Assembly (NCBI GenBank): GCA_022823665.1
Contig: JAJEHN010000008.1
Coordinates: 1 to 64,000 of the forward strand
DNA: 64,000 nucleotides
Direction: 5' to 3'
Source: Thermoanaerobaculia bacterium
Lineage (GTDB): Bacteria > Acidobacteriota > Thermoanaerobaculia > Multivoradales > Multivoraceae
Below the pieces are notes generated by a model. That model worked only from the letters and a program-made list of their open reading frames with translations. It had not been told where the DNA came from and did not search any database. This document shows, in pieces, positions 1-8,379 of the stretch (position 1 is the first letter of the stretch; each line of letters opens with the position of its first letter). Both the position numbers and the translations under genes were made by a program.

Positions 1-2
1 AC

Positions 3-134
3 GCGAAAATCCAGAAAATCAAGCGAAAGGCCAACGGCTATCGAAACCCAGAACACTTCCGGCTCGCCATCTACTTCCACCTCGGAGGCCTCCACATGGC
101 GCCAGAATCGATCCGTACCCACACAATAGCCTGA
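3..134 (+). CDS. C-terminal end of an ISL3-like transposase (partial, window edge)
   Basis: The frame is open from the left edge to a TGA at 132-134 and gives 43 residues including KRKANGYRNPEHFRLAIYF. The basic K-x-K-R-K-A-x-G-Y/F-R-N-x-E-H-F pattern resembles the C-terminus of DDE transposases of the ISL3 (IS204/IS1001/IS1165) family, recalled from family knowledge. The catalytic part lies outside the window, so completeness cannot be judged. The codon use is less GC-biased than in the genes to the right, which fits a mobile element. No clear terminal inverted repeat was recognised after the stop. Confidence 0.6.
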   Translation, partial: AKIQKIKRKANGYRNPEHFRLAIYFHLGGLHMAPESIRTHTIA

Positions 135-424
135 AGCGCCAGTTTGGGGACAGCAGTGCGGCCAACGTGGTGGAACCGTCGGCGCTTTCGGTAGACATGA
201 CTCTCAGCGACAATCCCCTTTCGAAACTGGCGGCGACATCGCCGATCGCCCCTACGACCGAGTTTCTTGAGGGATTACGGATACTCGCGGAGACACGCTC
301 ATTCCCGCGACCTGCTCCGGACGCTGACGCTTCGTTCCGCGCCCGTGCGCGCAACCGCCTCTTCCGACAGCACTAGGGCCGCAAAGCGACCGCATCGATA
401 GGCTGTTAGCCTCGGCGACTGGCC
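135..424. other. Gap between transposase tail and glycan operon
   Basis: About 290 bases with lower GC than the rest. A 69-codon plus-strand frame (167-376) and a 111-codon minus-strand frame (19-354) are open, but neither has a recognisable domain or ribosome binding site. The end of the plus-strand frame (F-x-A-R-A-R-N-R-L-F) faintly recalls the start of anti-sigma-type proteins, too weak to call. It may contain the right end of the insertion sequence and the promoter of the downstream operon; neither is identified. Confidence 0.35.
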
Positions 425-1864
425 ATGCGATGGCAACTGCCCATACGATGCCGCAGTCTGCGAGCGCTCGCCCTTCTGCCGCTTTCGGCGCTTGCCTGGA
501 GCTGCGGCGCCGCCCCTGAACCCGCGGCCGAAGCGCCGCGGCGCGTCTTCCTGATCACGGTCGACACGCTGCGCGCCGACCACCTGGGCTGGCACGGCTA
601 CCCGCGAGACACGAGTCCGCGGCTCGACGAGTGGGTCGAACGCGGAATCGTCTTCGAACGGGCGATCGTCCAGTGGCCGAAGACCGGCCCGTCGTTCGCC
701 TCGATGTTCACGAGCCTCTATCCCCACACGACGGGCTTGATCAACCGGGCCGCACAGACGATCCCCGACGACTACCTCGCGCTGCCCGCCTGGTTCCAGG
801 AACGCGGCTTCACGACGGCGGCCGTGATCTCCAACCCGGTGCTGAGCCGGGAACTCGGCTGGGGCCGCGGCTTCGACCACTACGAGCAGACCTGGGTCGA
901 CCAGGCAACTCTGGACGCCGTCGACGAACTCCCTGTCGAGCAGCGGCCGATGGCGTTCCGGCGCCATGTGTGGGCTGATCGCGTGAACGAACTGGCGAAG
1001 CCCCTGCTCGCCTCGCTGGCCTCCGAGGAGCGGCTGTTCGTCTGGCTGCACTACACCGACCCGCACGCCCCCTACCTCCTGCAGCCCGGAACCGGAAACC
1101 CGTTTCTCGACGACGAGTACTACACGAGCGACCAGATCGTCGACCTGACCGGCGCCGAGGGGCGGGCTCTCGGCGACCAGCGCGAGCTTCGCTACTACGT
1201 CGCACAGTACGACGCGAACGTCCGGGTGACCGACCGGGCGATCGGGGCGATCCTGGATGAGATCAACGTACTCGGCATGGAGGACGGGAGCCTGTTCGTC
1301 ATGACGTCCGACCACGGCGAGGAACTGGCCGAGCACGGCGTCCCCTTCGAGCACGGTCCGGTGCCCTACAACAGCAGCGTCCACGTGCCGCTGGCCGTCG
1401 TCGGCGAGCCGTGGGCCGACGCCGGCAAGCGCGTCGCCCAGCCGGTAGAGCTGATCGGCCTCTTTCCCACCCTGGTCGAACTGCTGGGAGAACCGATGCC
1501 CGAGGGCTTCGAGGGCCGGAGCTGGCTGCCTCTCCTGGCTGGCCGGACGGGGGCCGAAGAGGACGCGGATCCGGTCGCTTTCGCCGACGCCGGGGCCTAC
1601 CAGCGTCACCTGCGGAGCATCCAGGACCAGGAATGGCAGCTCGTGCTCCGCCCCCCGACCAGGGAGCGCGAGAAGCCCCTGATCGAGATTTACCACCTGC
1701 CGTCCGATCCGCTGCAACTCAAGGACGTGGCCTCCGAGTTTCCCGAGATCCGGGACCGGCTGGGACGCCAGCTCAGCAGGTGGATCCGCGATTCGCCGGA
1801 GAACGTCTCGCCGCACACCGAGGCCGCGCGCAAGGCGCTCGAAGCGATGGGCTACCTGGAGTGA
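425..1864 (+). CDS. Sulfatase-fold hydrolase/transferase (alkaline phosphatase superfamily)
   Basis: 479 residues. Basic N-terminus and hydrophobic stretch (13-27) ending in SC at 26-27, so an exported, possibly lipid-anchored protein. VDTLRADHLGWHGY begins at residue 46 and supplies the first metal-binding Asp (D47). TSDHGEE (D296, H297) is the second metal site, and the end KALEAMGYLE is typical of bacterial sulfatase-like proteins. The nucleophile region reads K-T-G-P-S-F-A-S (86-93): the Cys/Ser of the formylglycine motif CxPxR is Thr87 and the Arg is absent. That is the arrangement of lipoteichoic-acid-synthase and phosphoethanolamine-transferase relatives, so a formylglycine sulfatase is unlikely. 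First gene of a four-gene run of glycan enzymes; the stop overlaps the next start by 4 nt. It may modify or release a glycan outside the inner membrane (inference). Confidence 0.85.
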   Translation: MRWQLPIRCRSLRALALLPLSALAWSCGAAPEPAAEAPRRVFLITVDTLRADHLGWHGYPRDTSPRLDEWVERGIVFERAIVQWPKTGPSFASMFTSLYPHTTGLINRAAQTIPDDYLALPAWFQERGFTTAAVISNPVLSRELGWGRGFDHYEQTWVDQATLDAVDELPVEQRPMAFRRHVWADRVNELAKPLLASLASEERLFVWLHYTDPHAPYLLQPGTGNPFLDDEYYTSDQIVDLTGAEGRALGDQRELRYYVAQYDANVRVTDRAIGAILDEINVLGMEDGSLFVMTSDHGEELAEHGVPFEHGPVPYNSSVHVPLAVVGEPWADAGKRVAQPVELIGLFPTLVELLGEPMPEGFEGRSWLPLLAGRTGAEEDADPVAFADAGAYQRHLRSIQDQEWQLVLRPPTREREKPLIEIYHLPSDPLQLKDVASEFPEIRDRLGRQLSRWIRDSPENVSPHTEAARKALEAMGYLE

Positions 1865-2766
1865 CGGAGGACGAGGCAGGGCCGCCGCCGTTCGCCATCG
1901 AGCGGGTCAGCGTCATCATCCCCTGTCTGAACGCCGCCGCGACCCTCGGCGCGCAGCTCGAAGCGCTCGGCCGACAGACCTGGCAGGGCGACGTCGAGGT
2001 CCTGGTGGGCGACAACGGATCGACCGACGGCTCCGTCGAACTCGCCGAGTCCTGCCGCGACCGGCTTCCCGAACTTCGCATCCTGAACGCGGCGGACCGC
2101 GGCGGCCCCGCTCACGCGAAGAACGTCGCGGCCGCGGCGGCGGCGGGCGACGCGCTCCTGTTCTGCGACGCGGACGACGAAGTCGCCGACGGCTGGATCG
2201 ACGGTCTGGTCCAGGAACTGAAGAGCCACGAGGCCGCGGCGAGCCGGCACGAGATCGAGCGGCTGAACAGCGAGCAGGCGCGCCGTCTGCACGGCGACGC
2301 GGCGCAGCAGCACGGCCTGCCCGGCTACACGAACCCGCCCTTCCTCGACCACGCCGGCGGCTGCGGCCTCGGTGTCCGGCGCCACGTCTTCGAAGAGCTC
2401 GGCGGCTTCGACGAGGAGTACGTCGCGCTGGAGGACACCGACTTCTGCTGGCGCCTGCAGCTCGCGGGGCACCGCCTCGTCTTCGCGCCCGAGGCAGTCG
2501 TCCACGTGCGGTTCCCGGCGACGCTGGCCGGCGCCTTTCGCCAGGCGGCCCGCTACGGGCGCTACAACGTGTACATCTACACCCGGTACCGGTCGCGCGG
2601 CATGCCGCGGCTGCCGGCGCTGCCGGGCCTGCTGCGGCTCGCGTCGCTGGTGTTGCGCAGTCCGCAGCTTCTGTCGAAGTCGGCGCGGGGCCGGTGGATC
2701 TGGCTCGCCGGCTGGCGCCTCGGGCGGCTCCTGGGCTGCCTCCGCTACCGCACGACCGCGTTCTAG
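1861..2766 (+). CDS. Family 2 glycosyltransferase
   Basis: 301 residues from a GTG that overlaps the upstream TGA (GTGA). A Rossmann-like GT-A domain begins with VSVIIPCLNAAATL, followed by GDNGSTDGS and the metal-binding DxD at 103-105 (C-D-A-D-D). A later GGFDEEYVALEDTDFCWRL (E191, D192) carries the acceptor-binding ED motif of rhamnosyl/galactosyl-type GT2 enzymes. The C-terminus is basic with a short hydrophobic segment and is probably membrane-associated. Sugar and acceptor cannot be named. Overlap with the sulfatase-like gene and a 3-nt gap to the flippase indicate one transcript dedicated to a surface glycan. Confidence 0.9.
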   Translation: MTEDEAGPPPFAIERVSVIIPCLNAAATLGAQLEALGRQTWQGDVEVLVGDNGSTDGSVELAESCRDRLPELRILNAADRGGPAHAKNVAAAAAAGDALLFCDADDEVADGWIDGLVQELKSHEAAASRHEIERLNSEQARRLHGDAAQQHGLPGYTNPPFLDHAGGCGLGVRRHVFEELGGFDEEYVALEDTDFCWRLQLAGHRLVFAPEAVVHVRFPATLAGAFRQAARYGRYNVYIYTRYRSRGMPRLPALPGLLRLASLVLRSPQLLSKSARGRWIWLAGWRLGRLLGCLRYRTTAF

Positions 2767-2769
2767 CCC

Positions 2770-4236
2770 GTGGAACCCACTTCGCATCAAGACCCGGCCG
2801 AGGCGGGCGCCAAGCAGCGGCTGCTGCACTCCTCGATCAGCGCCTACGGCTCGATGTTCGTGCGGCTGCTGCTCGCCTTCGCCGCCCGTGCTCTCCTGGC
2901 CCGGCTGATCCTGCCGGACGTCCACGGACTCTTCGCGCTCGCCCTGCAATTCGTCGTCATGGCCTCGGCGATCCGCGACGTGGGCCTGACGCACCACCTG
3001 ATGCGCGACCCGCGCGAGTCCTACGGCACCGTCCTGGCCTGGAGCGTCGGCGTCGGCAGCGCCATGGCCGTCCTCCTGGTCGCTCTCGCGAACGTCTTTT
3101 CCTACCTGAACACGGACCTGCCCGGCGTACTGCGGGCGATGGCGATATGGATCGTCATCGACGCCGTCATCATGGTCTACCGCACCTTCTTCGAGCGGCG
3201 GCTTCGGATCCGTGAGATCGCCGGCTTCGAGATTCTGCGCAGCCTGGTGTACGGCCTGATCGCGGTAGGCCTCGCCCATCTCGGCGCCGGCGTCTGGGCT
3301 TTCGTCGGCGGCGAGCTACTCGCCTCCGCTCTCTTCGCGCTCCTGTTGTTGTGGCGCGCGCGCGGCCAGGTGCCGCTGGCAGTCGACTGGCAGAGACTCC
3401 CCAACCTGATCAGAGCGAGCCGCTACCTGTTCGTCGTGTGGGCCGCGAGCCAGGTCTTCCACCGCGTCGACATCTACTTCATCGAGATCTTCTCAACCAC
3501 GACCTCCGTCGGCTACTACGAAGCGGCCTACTACTTCGCCTTCCTCGTCGCGCTGACCGTGACCCCGAGGCCGCTGCTGCCGGCCCTGGTCGAGTTCCGC
3601 GAGAACGCCGCGGAGTTCGCGGAAACGCTGCGTCTGGGCACCCTCGCCTTCCTCGCCGGAATCGTCGTCTCGGCCTACTTCCTGTTCTTCAATGCCGAGA
3701 AGGCGGTCGAACTCGTGCTCGGTCCCGAGTGGGCCGGCACGGTTCCCTTGCTGCGCGTTCTCTGTCTCGTACCGCTCGTGGACGTCTTCACCACCACCGG
3801 CGGCGAAGCGCTCAAGGTGCAGAACCGGGACCGCCTGTGGCTGACGACCGTCGTGCTGAACATGCTCGCGATCGTCGGCTTCGGCTTCCTCTTTACGTAC
3901 CTCTGGGGCCCCATCGGCATGGCCTGGGCGAACTTCCTGCGCGTCGGCAGCCTGCTGATGTTCTTCAAGGTGCTCGGCATCTTCGCGGGCCGGCGACGGC
4001 GGCTGGTAGGCAGCCTGACCCAGGTGTACCTGCTGCCGTTGCCCTTCTTCCTGGCCGCGGCGGCGCTGCTGCCGGCGGGAGGCTGGGGTCGGTTGTTCGC
4101 AAGCGTCGCGGCGGCGGCGCTCGGCGGCGGTCTGCTGGCGCTTCGCTTCCTGCCCGACTACCTTCGGTTCTTCCGGCGAAGTCAGACGGCGCCGGCCGGC
4201 ATGGCCGGTGAACCGGGCAACGGAACACCTTCGTGA
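2770..4236 (+). CDS. Oligosaccharide flippase (Wzx/MOP superfamily)
   Basis: 488 residues from a GTG start. About a dozen hydrophobic segments spread over the whole length, with the N-terminal pattern of polysaccharide-transport MOP proteins ([20 protein letters not shown]) and the central [10 protein letters not shown] segment. The family moves undecaprenyl-linked oligosaccharides across the inner membrane. It starts 3 nt after the GT2 gene and its stop overlaps the next gene by GTGA, so the role is probably export of the glycan made by its neighbours. Substrate not deducible. Confidence 0.88.
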   Translation: MEPTSHQDPAEAGAKQRLLHSSISAYGSMFVRLLLAFAARALLARLILPDVHGLFALALQFVVMASAIRDVGLTHHLMRDPRESYGTVLAWSVGVGSAMAVLLVALANVFSYLNTDLPGVLRAMAIWIVIDAVIMVYRTFFERRLRIREIAGFEILRSLVYGLIAVGLAHLGAGVWAFVGGELLASALFALLLLWRARGQVPLAVDWQRLPNLIRASRYLFVVWAASQVFHRVDIYFIEIFSTTTSVGYYEAAYYFAFLVALTVTPRPLLPALVEFRENAAEFAETLRLGTLAFLAGIVVSAYFLFFNAEKAVELVLGPEWAGTVPLLRVLCLVPLVDVFTTTGGEALKVQNRDRLWLTTVVLNMLAIVGFGFLFTYLWGPIGMAWANFLRVGSLLMFFKVLGIFAGRRRRLVGSLTQVYLLPLPFFLAAAALLPAGGWGRLFASVAAAALGGGLLALRFLPDYLRFFRRSQTAPAGMAGEPGNGTPS

Positions 4237-5783
4237 CGGACCGCCGGAAGCTGCGACTCCTCGGCGCGTCCGTGGCGGCGCTGCCGTTGCTGACTCTGCT
4301 GTTCCTTCCGATCCGCACGATCGACGACGCGTTCATCACGTTCCGCTACGCCCGCAACCTCGCCCACGGCGACGGCCTCGTCTTCAACCTCGGCGAGCGG
4401 GTGGAAGGAGTCACGAGCCTGTCGTGGACGCTGCTGCTCGCGGCGGTGGAGACGCTCCGCCTGCCGGTCGAGCCGGCGGCGTTCGCGCTCGGCGTGGCCT
4501 TCGCGCTGCTGGCGCTGCGCGAGTCGCACCTCCTCGGCCGCGCCCTCGGCGCCTCCGCCGGCGCCTGCCTCGCCGCGGTCGCGCTGGTGGCGGTCCACGG
4601 CCGCTTCTGGTTGGTCGCCGGCAACGGGCTGGAGGGCGGGCTGTTCGCGTACCTGGTCGTCCTCGTTGCGCGCAAGACCGTCGAGGGCGCCGACGGCCGG
4701 CTGATCGGAGTCCTCCTGGGGCTGCTGTTCATGACCCGGCCGGAGAGTCTGCTCATCACACCGGTCGTCCTCGGCTACCAGGCGCTCGCTAACGGCGGCG
4801 CCGAGAGGGCCGGCGCCCGCCGCCAAGCCGCCCTGACCGCGGCGGCGGCATTGGCCGTTGTCGGAGCGGTCACGCTCTGGCGACTCGCCTGTTACGGCGC
4901 TCCGCTTCCGAACTCGCTGGCCGCCAAGTCCGCGCTCTCGGCCGGGCTGGACACACTGCTGGCGAACCTCGGCCCGGGCCTCCTGTACGCCGTCCGCTTC
5001 GAGATCGCGCACGCGCCGCTGATCCTCGGCGCCGCGATCGCCCTCATCCTCGCTCCGAAGGCGAAGGCCCTGTGGTTCTGCCTGCTCGTGGTAGCCGCGG
5101 AGCTGCCGGCCGTCCTCGTCAACGGCGGCGACTGGATGCCTCACTACCGCCTGCTGACCGTGTTCGCGCCGGTCCTGGCGGCTCTGCTGGCGGTCTGCCT
5201 CTCGCGGTCTTTCGAGGACTGGGACACGCCAGGCTCCGCGAGACGACGCTCAGCCTGGGTGCTCGGCCTGCTCACCGCGAGCGCCGTCTTCATGCTCAGC
5301 CGCAGCCCCTGGGAGGCCACGCCGGGCCCCCGCTTCACCCTTCACCCGATCACGAGCTGCTACCAGTTCATGGCGACGCGGCTCAAACCCCATCTCGCCA
5401 CCGACGACATCGCCGCCGCCGAGGCGGTCGGACTGTTCGGCTGGATCCTCGACGAGACGACGATCCACGATCCCCTCGGCCTGACCTCCCACCACCACGC
5501 CCGCCACGGCGAGTACCACCTGAACTGGGGTAAGACGGACTACGACCACCTCCACCAGGTCCGTCCCGCTGTCCTCGTCCTCCACGAGGGCTCGGTAGTG
5601 ACCCCCGAGAAGATCGACCGCGGCACCGGCGGCCGCTTCACCCGCGACTACTCCGCCTGGTTCGTCAGCCAGCAGCCGCCCTGCGCGCCGTACCGGCTCA
5701 TCGTGTACATGGAAAAGGGCCGCGCGGTGCATCTACGCCCGGCGCTGGACGGCCTGGAAGTCGAACCGCTGGCAGTCGAGTAG
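4233..5783 (+). CDS. GT-C fold membrane glycosyltransferase
   Basis: 516 residues, GTG start overlapping the flippase stop. Multiple hydrophobic helices fill residues 10-350. The first external loop carries [20 protein letters not shown]; an acidic DD in loop 1 is the catalytic signature of GT-C enzymes that use polyprenyl-phosphate sugars, and this version resembles the arabinofuranosyltransferase/ArnT-like group. The soluble C-terminal third, with conserved aromatic and His residues, would face the periplasm. Last gene of the operon; it probably decorates the exported glycan or a lipid with a sugar (inference). Confidence 0.8.
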   Translation: MTDRRKLRLLGASVAALPLLTLLFLPIRTIDDAFITFRYARNLAHGDGLVFNLGERVEGVTSLSWTLLLAAVETLRLPVEPAAFALGVAFALLALRESHLLGRALGASAGACLAAVALVAVHGRFWLVAGNGLEGGLFAYLVVLVARKTVEGADGRLIGVLLGLLFMTRPESLLITPVVLGYQALANGGAERAGARRQAALTAAAALAVVGAVTLWRLACYGAPLPNSLAAKSALSAGLDTLLANLGPGLLYAVRFEIAHAPLILGAAIALILAPKAKALWFCLLVVAAELPAVLVNGGDWMPHYRLLTVFAPVLAALLAVCLSRSFEDWDTPGSARRRSAWVLGLLTASAVFMLSRSPWEATPGPRFTLHPITSCYQFMATRLKPHLATDDIAAAEAVGLFGWILDETTIHDPLGLTSHHHARHGEYHLNWGKTDYDHLHQVRPAVLVLHEGSVVTPEKIDRGTGGRFTRDYSAWFVSQQPPCAPYRLIVYMEKGRAVHLRPALDGLEVEPLAVE

Positions 5784-5793
5784 GAATGTCCGC

Positions 5794-5850
5794 TTATACC
5801 GAGTTTAGGGAGTTTACCCTCTGGAGATAAACCGCCTAATCTCGGTATAA
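5794..5850. promoter_or_regulatory. Long imperfect palindrome upstream of the AAA+ ATPase
   Basis: Two 23-nt arms, 5794-5816 and 5828-5850, flank an 11-nt centre. The outer 10 nt match perfectly (TTATACCGAG against CTCGGTATAA), and 20 of 23 positions pair overall. It is far more AT-rich than its surroundings. The right arm contains TATAAA at 5846-5851, a plausible -10 box 11 nt before the ATG at 5863; no ribosome binding site lies between, so the mRNA may be leaderless or nearly so. Position and symmetry suggest an autoregulatory operator or a binding site for the ATPase itself (inference). Confidence 0.75.
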
Positions 5851-5862
5851 ACTCCGCCCCTC

Positions 5863-7047
5863 ATGGATCGTCTCGACAACCCGTTCGCTCCGGGCGCCGG
5901 CACGCAGCCGCCCGAGCTCGCCGGACGAGACAACATCCTGGACGCACTCGAGATCGCCGCGCTGAAGTGTCAGCGGGGCGGCCCCACGCGATGTATCGGG
6001 CTCCTCGGCCTTCGAGGCGTCGGCAAGACCGTCGTGCTCGGCCGCGTGCGCGACGACGTCGAGGAGCGCGGGCTGCTGACCGCGATGATCGAGGCGTCCG
6101 AGGCGCGATCCCTGCCATCGTTGCTGGCGCCCGAACTTCGTCGGGTTCTCCTGGAACTCTCCGGTAGGCAGCGGCGCCGGGCGACGGCTCGACGGGCGAT
6201 GAGAGCCCTCGCCGGTTTTGTCTCCGCCCTGAAGGTCCGCTTCGACGATCTGGAGTTCGGCCTCGACGTGACGCCCGAGTTGGGACTGGCCGACAGCGGG
6301 GACCTGGAGTTCGACCTCACGGCGCTCCTGGAGGCGGTCGGCGAAGCCGCCCGCCAAGCGGAAACAGCGTTGATCCTGATCGTCGACGAACTGCAGTACG
6401 CGCGGGCGCCCGAACTGGGCGCGCTCGTCGCCGCGTTTCACCGCGCCGCGCAACGGGGCTGGCCCGTCATGCTGGCCGTCGCCGGCCTGCCGCAGCTTCG
6501 AGGCCGACTCGGAAAGGCCCGGTCCTACGCGGAGAGACTCTTCGAGTTCCGGGAGTTGGGCGCGCTCGATGCCGAGGCGGCGCGAGCGGCGGTTCGTCAA
6601 CCGCTGAGGAAGCGGGAGGCGGATATCGAAGACGAGGCGCTCGAGAGCATCGTCGACCGAACTCGGGCCTACCCGTACTTCTTGCAGGAGTGGGGTCTGC
6701 ATTCCTGGAACGTCGCGCCGCTTTCGCCCATCCGGCTACGGGACGTCCGAGCTGCGGAGGAGCATGCGACCGCCTCGCTCGACCAGGGTTTCTTCCGCGT
6801 GCGCTACGACCGTCTGACCCCTGCCGAGAAGCGCTACATGCGGGCCATGGCCGAGCTCGGCCCCGGACCTCACCGGTCCGGCGACATTGCTTCGATCCTG
6901 AATCGACAGGTCACGTCCCTCGGCCCCATGCGGTCCAAACTGATCGGCAAGGGCATGATCTGGAGCCCCAGTCACGGGGACACCGCCTTCACCGTGCCGT
7001 CGTTCGACCGGTTCATGAAGCGAATGATGCCCGACGACGACTGGTAG
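5863..7047 (+). CDS. Orphan AAA+ ATPase of the Orc1/Cdc6-like type
   Basis: 394 residues. N-terminal N-P-F-x-P-G-A-G-x-x-P-P-E-L-A-G-R (6-22) leads into Walker A GLRGVGKT (49-56). Walker B is LILIVDE with D175-E176. A sensor-like VAGLPQLRGRLGKARSYAER follows, then a lid region. The last ~80 residues (RYDRLTPAEKRYMRAM onward) look like a winged helix-turn-helix. This layout is that of archaeal/eukaryal Orc1/Cdc6 initiators, but the bacterial members are orphan genes with no established function. Directly preceded by the 5794-5850 palindrome; no ribosome binding site is visible. Downstream is an unrelated minus-strand methyltransferase, so the ATPase stands alone with its palindrome. Possible roles: DNA-bound regulator, plasmid/phage remnant or defence ATPase. 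Confidence 0.85.
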   Translation: MDRLDNPFAPGAGTQPPELAGRDNILDALEIAALKCQRGGPTRCIGLLGLRGVGKTVVLGRVRDDVEERGLLTAMIEASEARSLPSLLAPELRRVLLELSGRQRRRATARRAMRALAGFVSALKVRFDDLEFGLDVTPELGLADSGDLEFDLTALLEAVGEAARQAETALILIVDELQYARAPELGALVAAFHRAAQRGWPVMLAVAGLPQLRGRLGKARSYAERLFEFRELGALDAEAARAAVRQPLRKREADIEDEALESIVDRTRAYPYFLQEWGLHSWNVAPLSPIRLRDVRAAEEHATASLDQGFFRVRYDRLTPAEKRYMRAMAELGPGPHRSGDIASILNRQVTSLGPMRSKLIGKGMIWSPSHGDTAFTVPSFDRFMKRMMPDDDW

Positions 7048-7078
7048 CGACCCGAAGCCGCGACGCCTCTGGACGCGT

Positions 7079-8020
7079 TCAGCCCGAGGGCAGCCGGCGG
7101 CGAAGCCAGATCGAGCCGAAGTGGGTGTCGTAGTCCTCGACCTCGACCGGCCGGTAGCCGGGAATCGTCCGTTCCAGGAACGGCTCGTCGAAGTGGCGAA
7201 TCATCGGCGCGGACAGCAGCAGCTCGAACTCCCGGTTGAAGCTCAGGAAAGCCTGGAGGACCATCGCCTCGGTGCGGTAGAGCGGCCACTTGGCGCGGAA
7301 GATGTACTGCTCGGCCGGGTAGGGCGTGTTGTACGGGAAGTGGATGTCGTGAACGTGGACCACGACGCCGGGCCGCAGCCGCGGCAGCACCTCGAGGAAC
7401 AGGAACGCGACGTCGCCGCCAAGCTTCAGCACGTGGGTGGAATCGATGAACAGCACGTCGCCGGCTTCCAGAGCCTCGAAGAGCCCGAGGTCCGCCGCCT
7501 CCACCTTCGAGACCACCGCATTGACGGCGGGCTCGCGCAGCTCGTTCAGCCGCCCGGTCGGGAACGGATCGACGCAGGTCATCTCACACGCGCGACCGTC
7601 ACGGCCGTTCGCCGCCGCGGCCAGCCACGCGTAGTAGGTCGAGAGGCCGGACCCGATCTCGACGTAGCGCGCCGGCCGGAGATCCCGCACCATCAGGTAG
7701 GTCGTCAGAGCGTCGATCACCGGGAAACCCGGGCCGTACCCCAGCTCCCGGATCTCGTCGTGCGGCGGCAACGCGTCGAACTCTCCGCCATGGGTTTCGA
7801 CCAGAGCCTCCAGAAGCGACTTCATCGCCTCCAGGTCGTAGTGAACGCCCACCAGCTCGCTCGGCCGGTCCCAGGACTCCCGGGACGACGCGACCTCCGA
7901 CAGCACCGGCAACGGCGAATAGAAGTCCGCCGTGCGCGTCACGTTCCACCCCAAGCGCCGCAAACCGGCGAACAGGGCCGCGTGTAGTCCCCGGTAGATC
8001 GCTTTCAGGACCCTGACCAT
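7079..8020 (-). CDS. Class I SAM-dependent methyltransferase
   Basis: 313 residues from an ATG at 8020; a TTG at 8053 in the same frame would add 11 residues. The SAM-binding motif YVEIGSGLSTYYAWLA is followed by MTCVDPFP and VLFIDSTHVLKLGGD, as in Methyltransf_24-type enzymes. The end contains HVHDIHFPYNTP and an aromatic-rich tail seen in relatives that act on glycans or small secreted molecules. The short basic N-terminus with a hydrophobic face (AALFAGLRRLG) may touch the membrane. Substrate unknown; proximity to the glycan operon (1.3 kb away, opposite strand) is suggestive only. Confidence 0.82.
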   Translation of the reverse strand: MVRVLKAIYRGLHAALFAGLRRLGWNVTRTADFYSPLPVLSEVASSRESWDRPSELVGVHYDLEAMKSLLEALVETHGGEFDALPPHDEIRELGYGPGFPVIDALTTYLMVRDLRPARYVEIGSGLSTYYAWLAAAANGRDGRACEMTCVDPFPTGRLNELREPAVNAVVSKVEAADLGLFEALEAGDVLFIDSTHVLKLGGDVAFLFLEVLPRLRPGVVVHVHDIHFPYNTPYPAEQYIFRAKWPLYRTEAMVLQAFLSFNREFELLLSAPMIRHFDEPFLERTIPGYRPVEVEDYDTHFGSIWLRRRLPSG

Positions 8021-8379
8021 CGGATGCCGACGATAGCCCGAGCGAACATTCAAGGTCGCCGCTTCGCGGCGTCGCGTTCTTCCAGCGGGTCAGAGGACCC
8101 GCGCACCCAGAGCAACTGAGGCGGCATGAGCGCGACTCTCTACCCCATCCGGTCGCCCCATGGCGCCGACGATTCCAGCCTGCGGCGGGGTCCGGAGGGG
8201 AGGGTCCCAGCGGGCTGGAGGCCAGCGACTGCCGAGAACGTACGGCCAACCACGGCCGCCCGGAGCGCAGCCGACCGCAGCGAGCGCCAAGTCCCTCCAT
8301 CCACCAAGCGGGCGCAAGCGTCCGTCTGGGACCCTCCCCTCCGGACCCCGCCGCAGGCGGGTGCCAGCGCCGCTAGCCG
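8021..8379. other. Intergenic region holding the structured repeat
   Basis: Apart from the repeat at 8178-8358, nothing convincing is seen. CGATTCCAGC just left of the repeat (8170-8179) recurs as its reverse complement at 8387-8396 inside the end of the receptor gene, an outer inverted pair around the whole repeat that may mark its insertion or be chance. Both flanking genes are on the minus strand, so the promoter of the methyltransferase should lie here but was not identified. Confidence 0.4.
8178..8358. repeat. Structured repeat, copy 1 (33-bp perfect inverted arms)
   Basis: Arms 8178-8210 and 8326-8358 are perfect reverse complements (33 bp) around a 115-nt centre. The centre contains GAGCGCAGCCGACCGCAGCG. 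A second copy at 49211-49385 shares the arm core GGAGGGGAGGGTCCCA, the internal blocks and the same edges (CCAG before, GGGTGCC after). Arm bases that differ between the copies have changed on both sides so that pairing is kept. It lies just beyond the stop codon of the minus-strand receptor gene (8380), as copy 2 lies just beyond the stop of another minus-strand gene. No coding potential. Nature unknown: miniature mobile element, 3'-end RNA structure or bacterial interspersed repeat. Confidence 0.85.

Noticed and set aside
19..354. 111-codon minus-strand frame at the left end
   Set aside because: No domain, no ribosome binding site, and it overlaps the transposase tail on the opposite strand.
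299..1816. 505-codon minus-strand frame opposite the sulfatase-like gene
   Set aside because: Antisense shadow with no recognisable domain.
425..1864. Formylglycine-dependent arylsulfatase
   Set aside because: The Cys/Ser of CxPxR is Thr and the Arg is missing.
8178..8358. Ordinary intrinsic terminator
   Set aside because: The arms are 33 bp apart by 115 nt with conserved internal blocks and no T run; a second copy exists, so it is a repeat element rather than a simple terminator.
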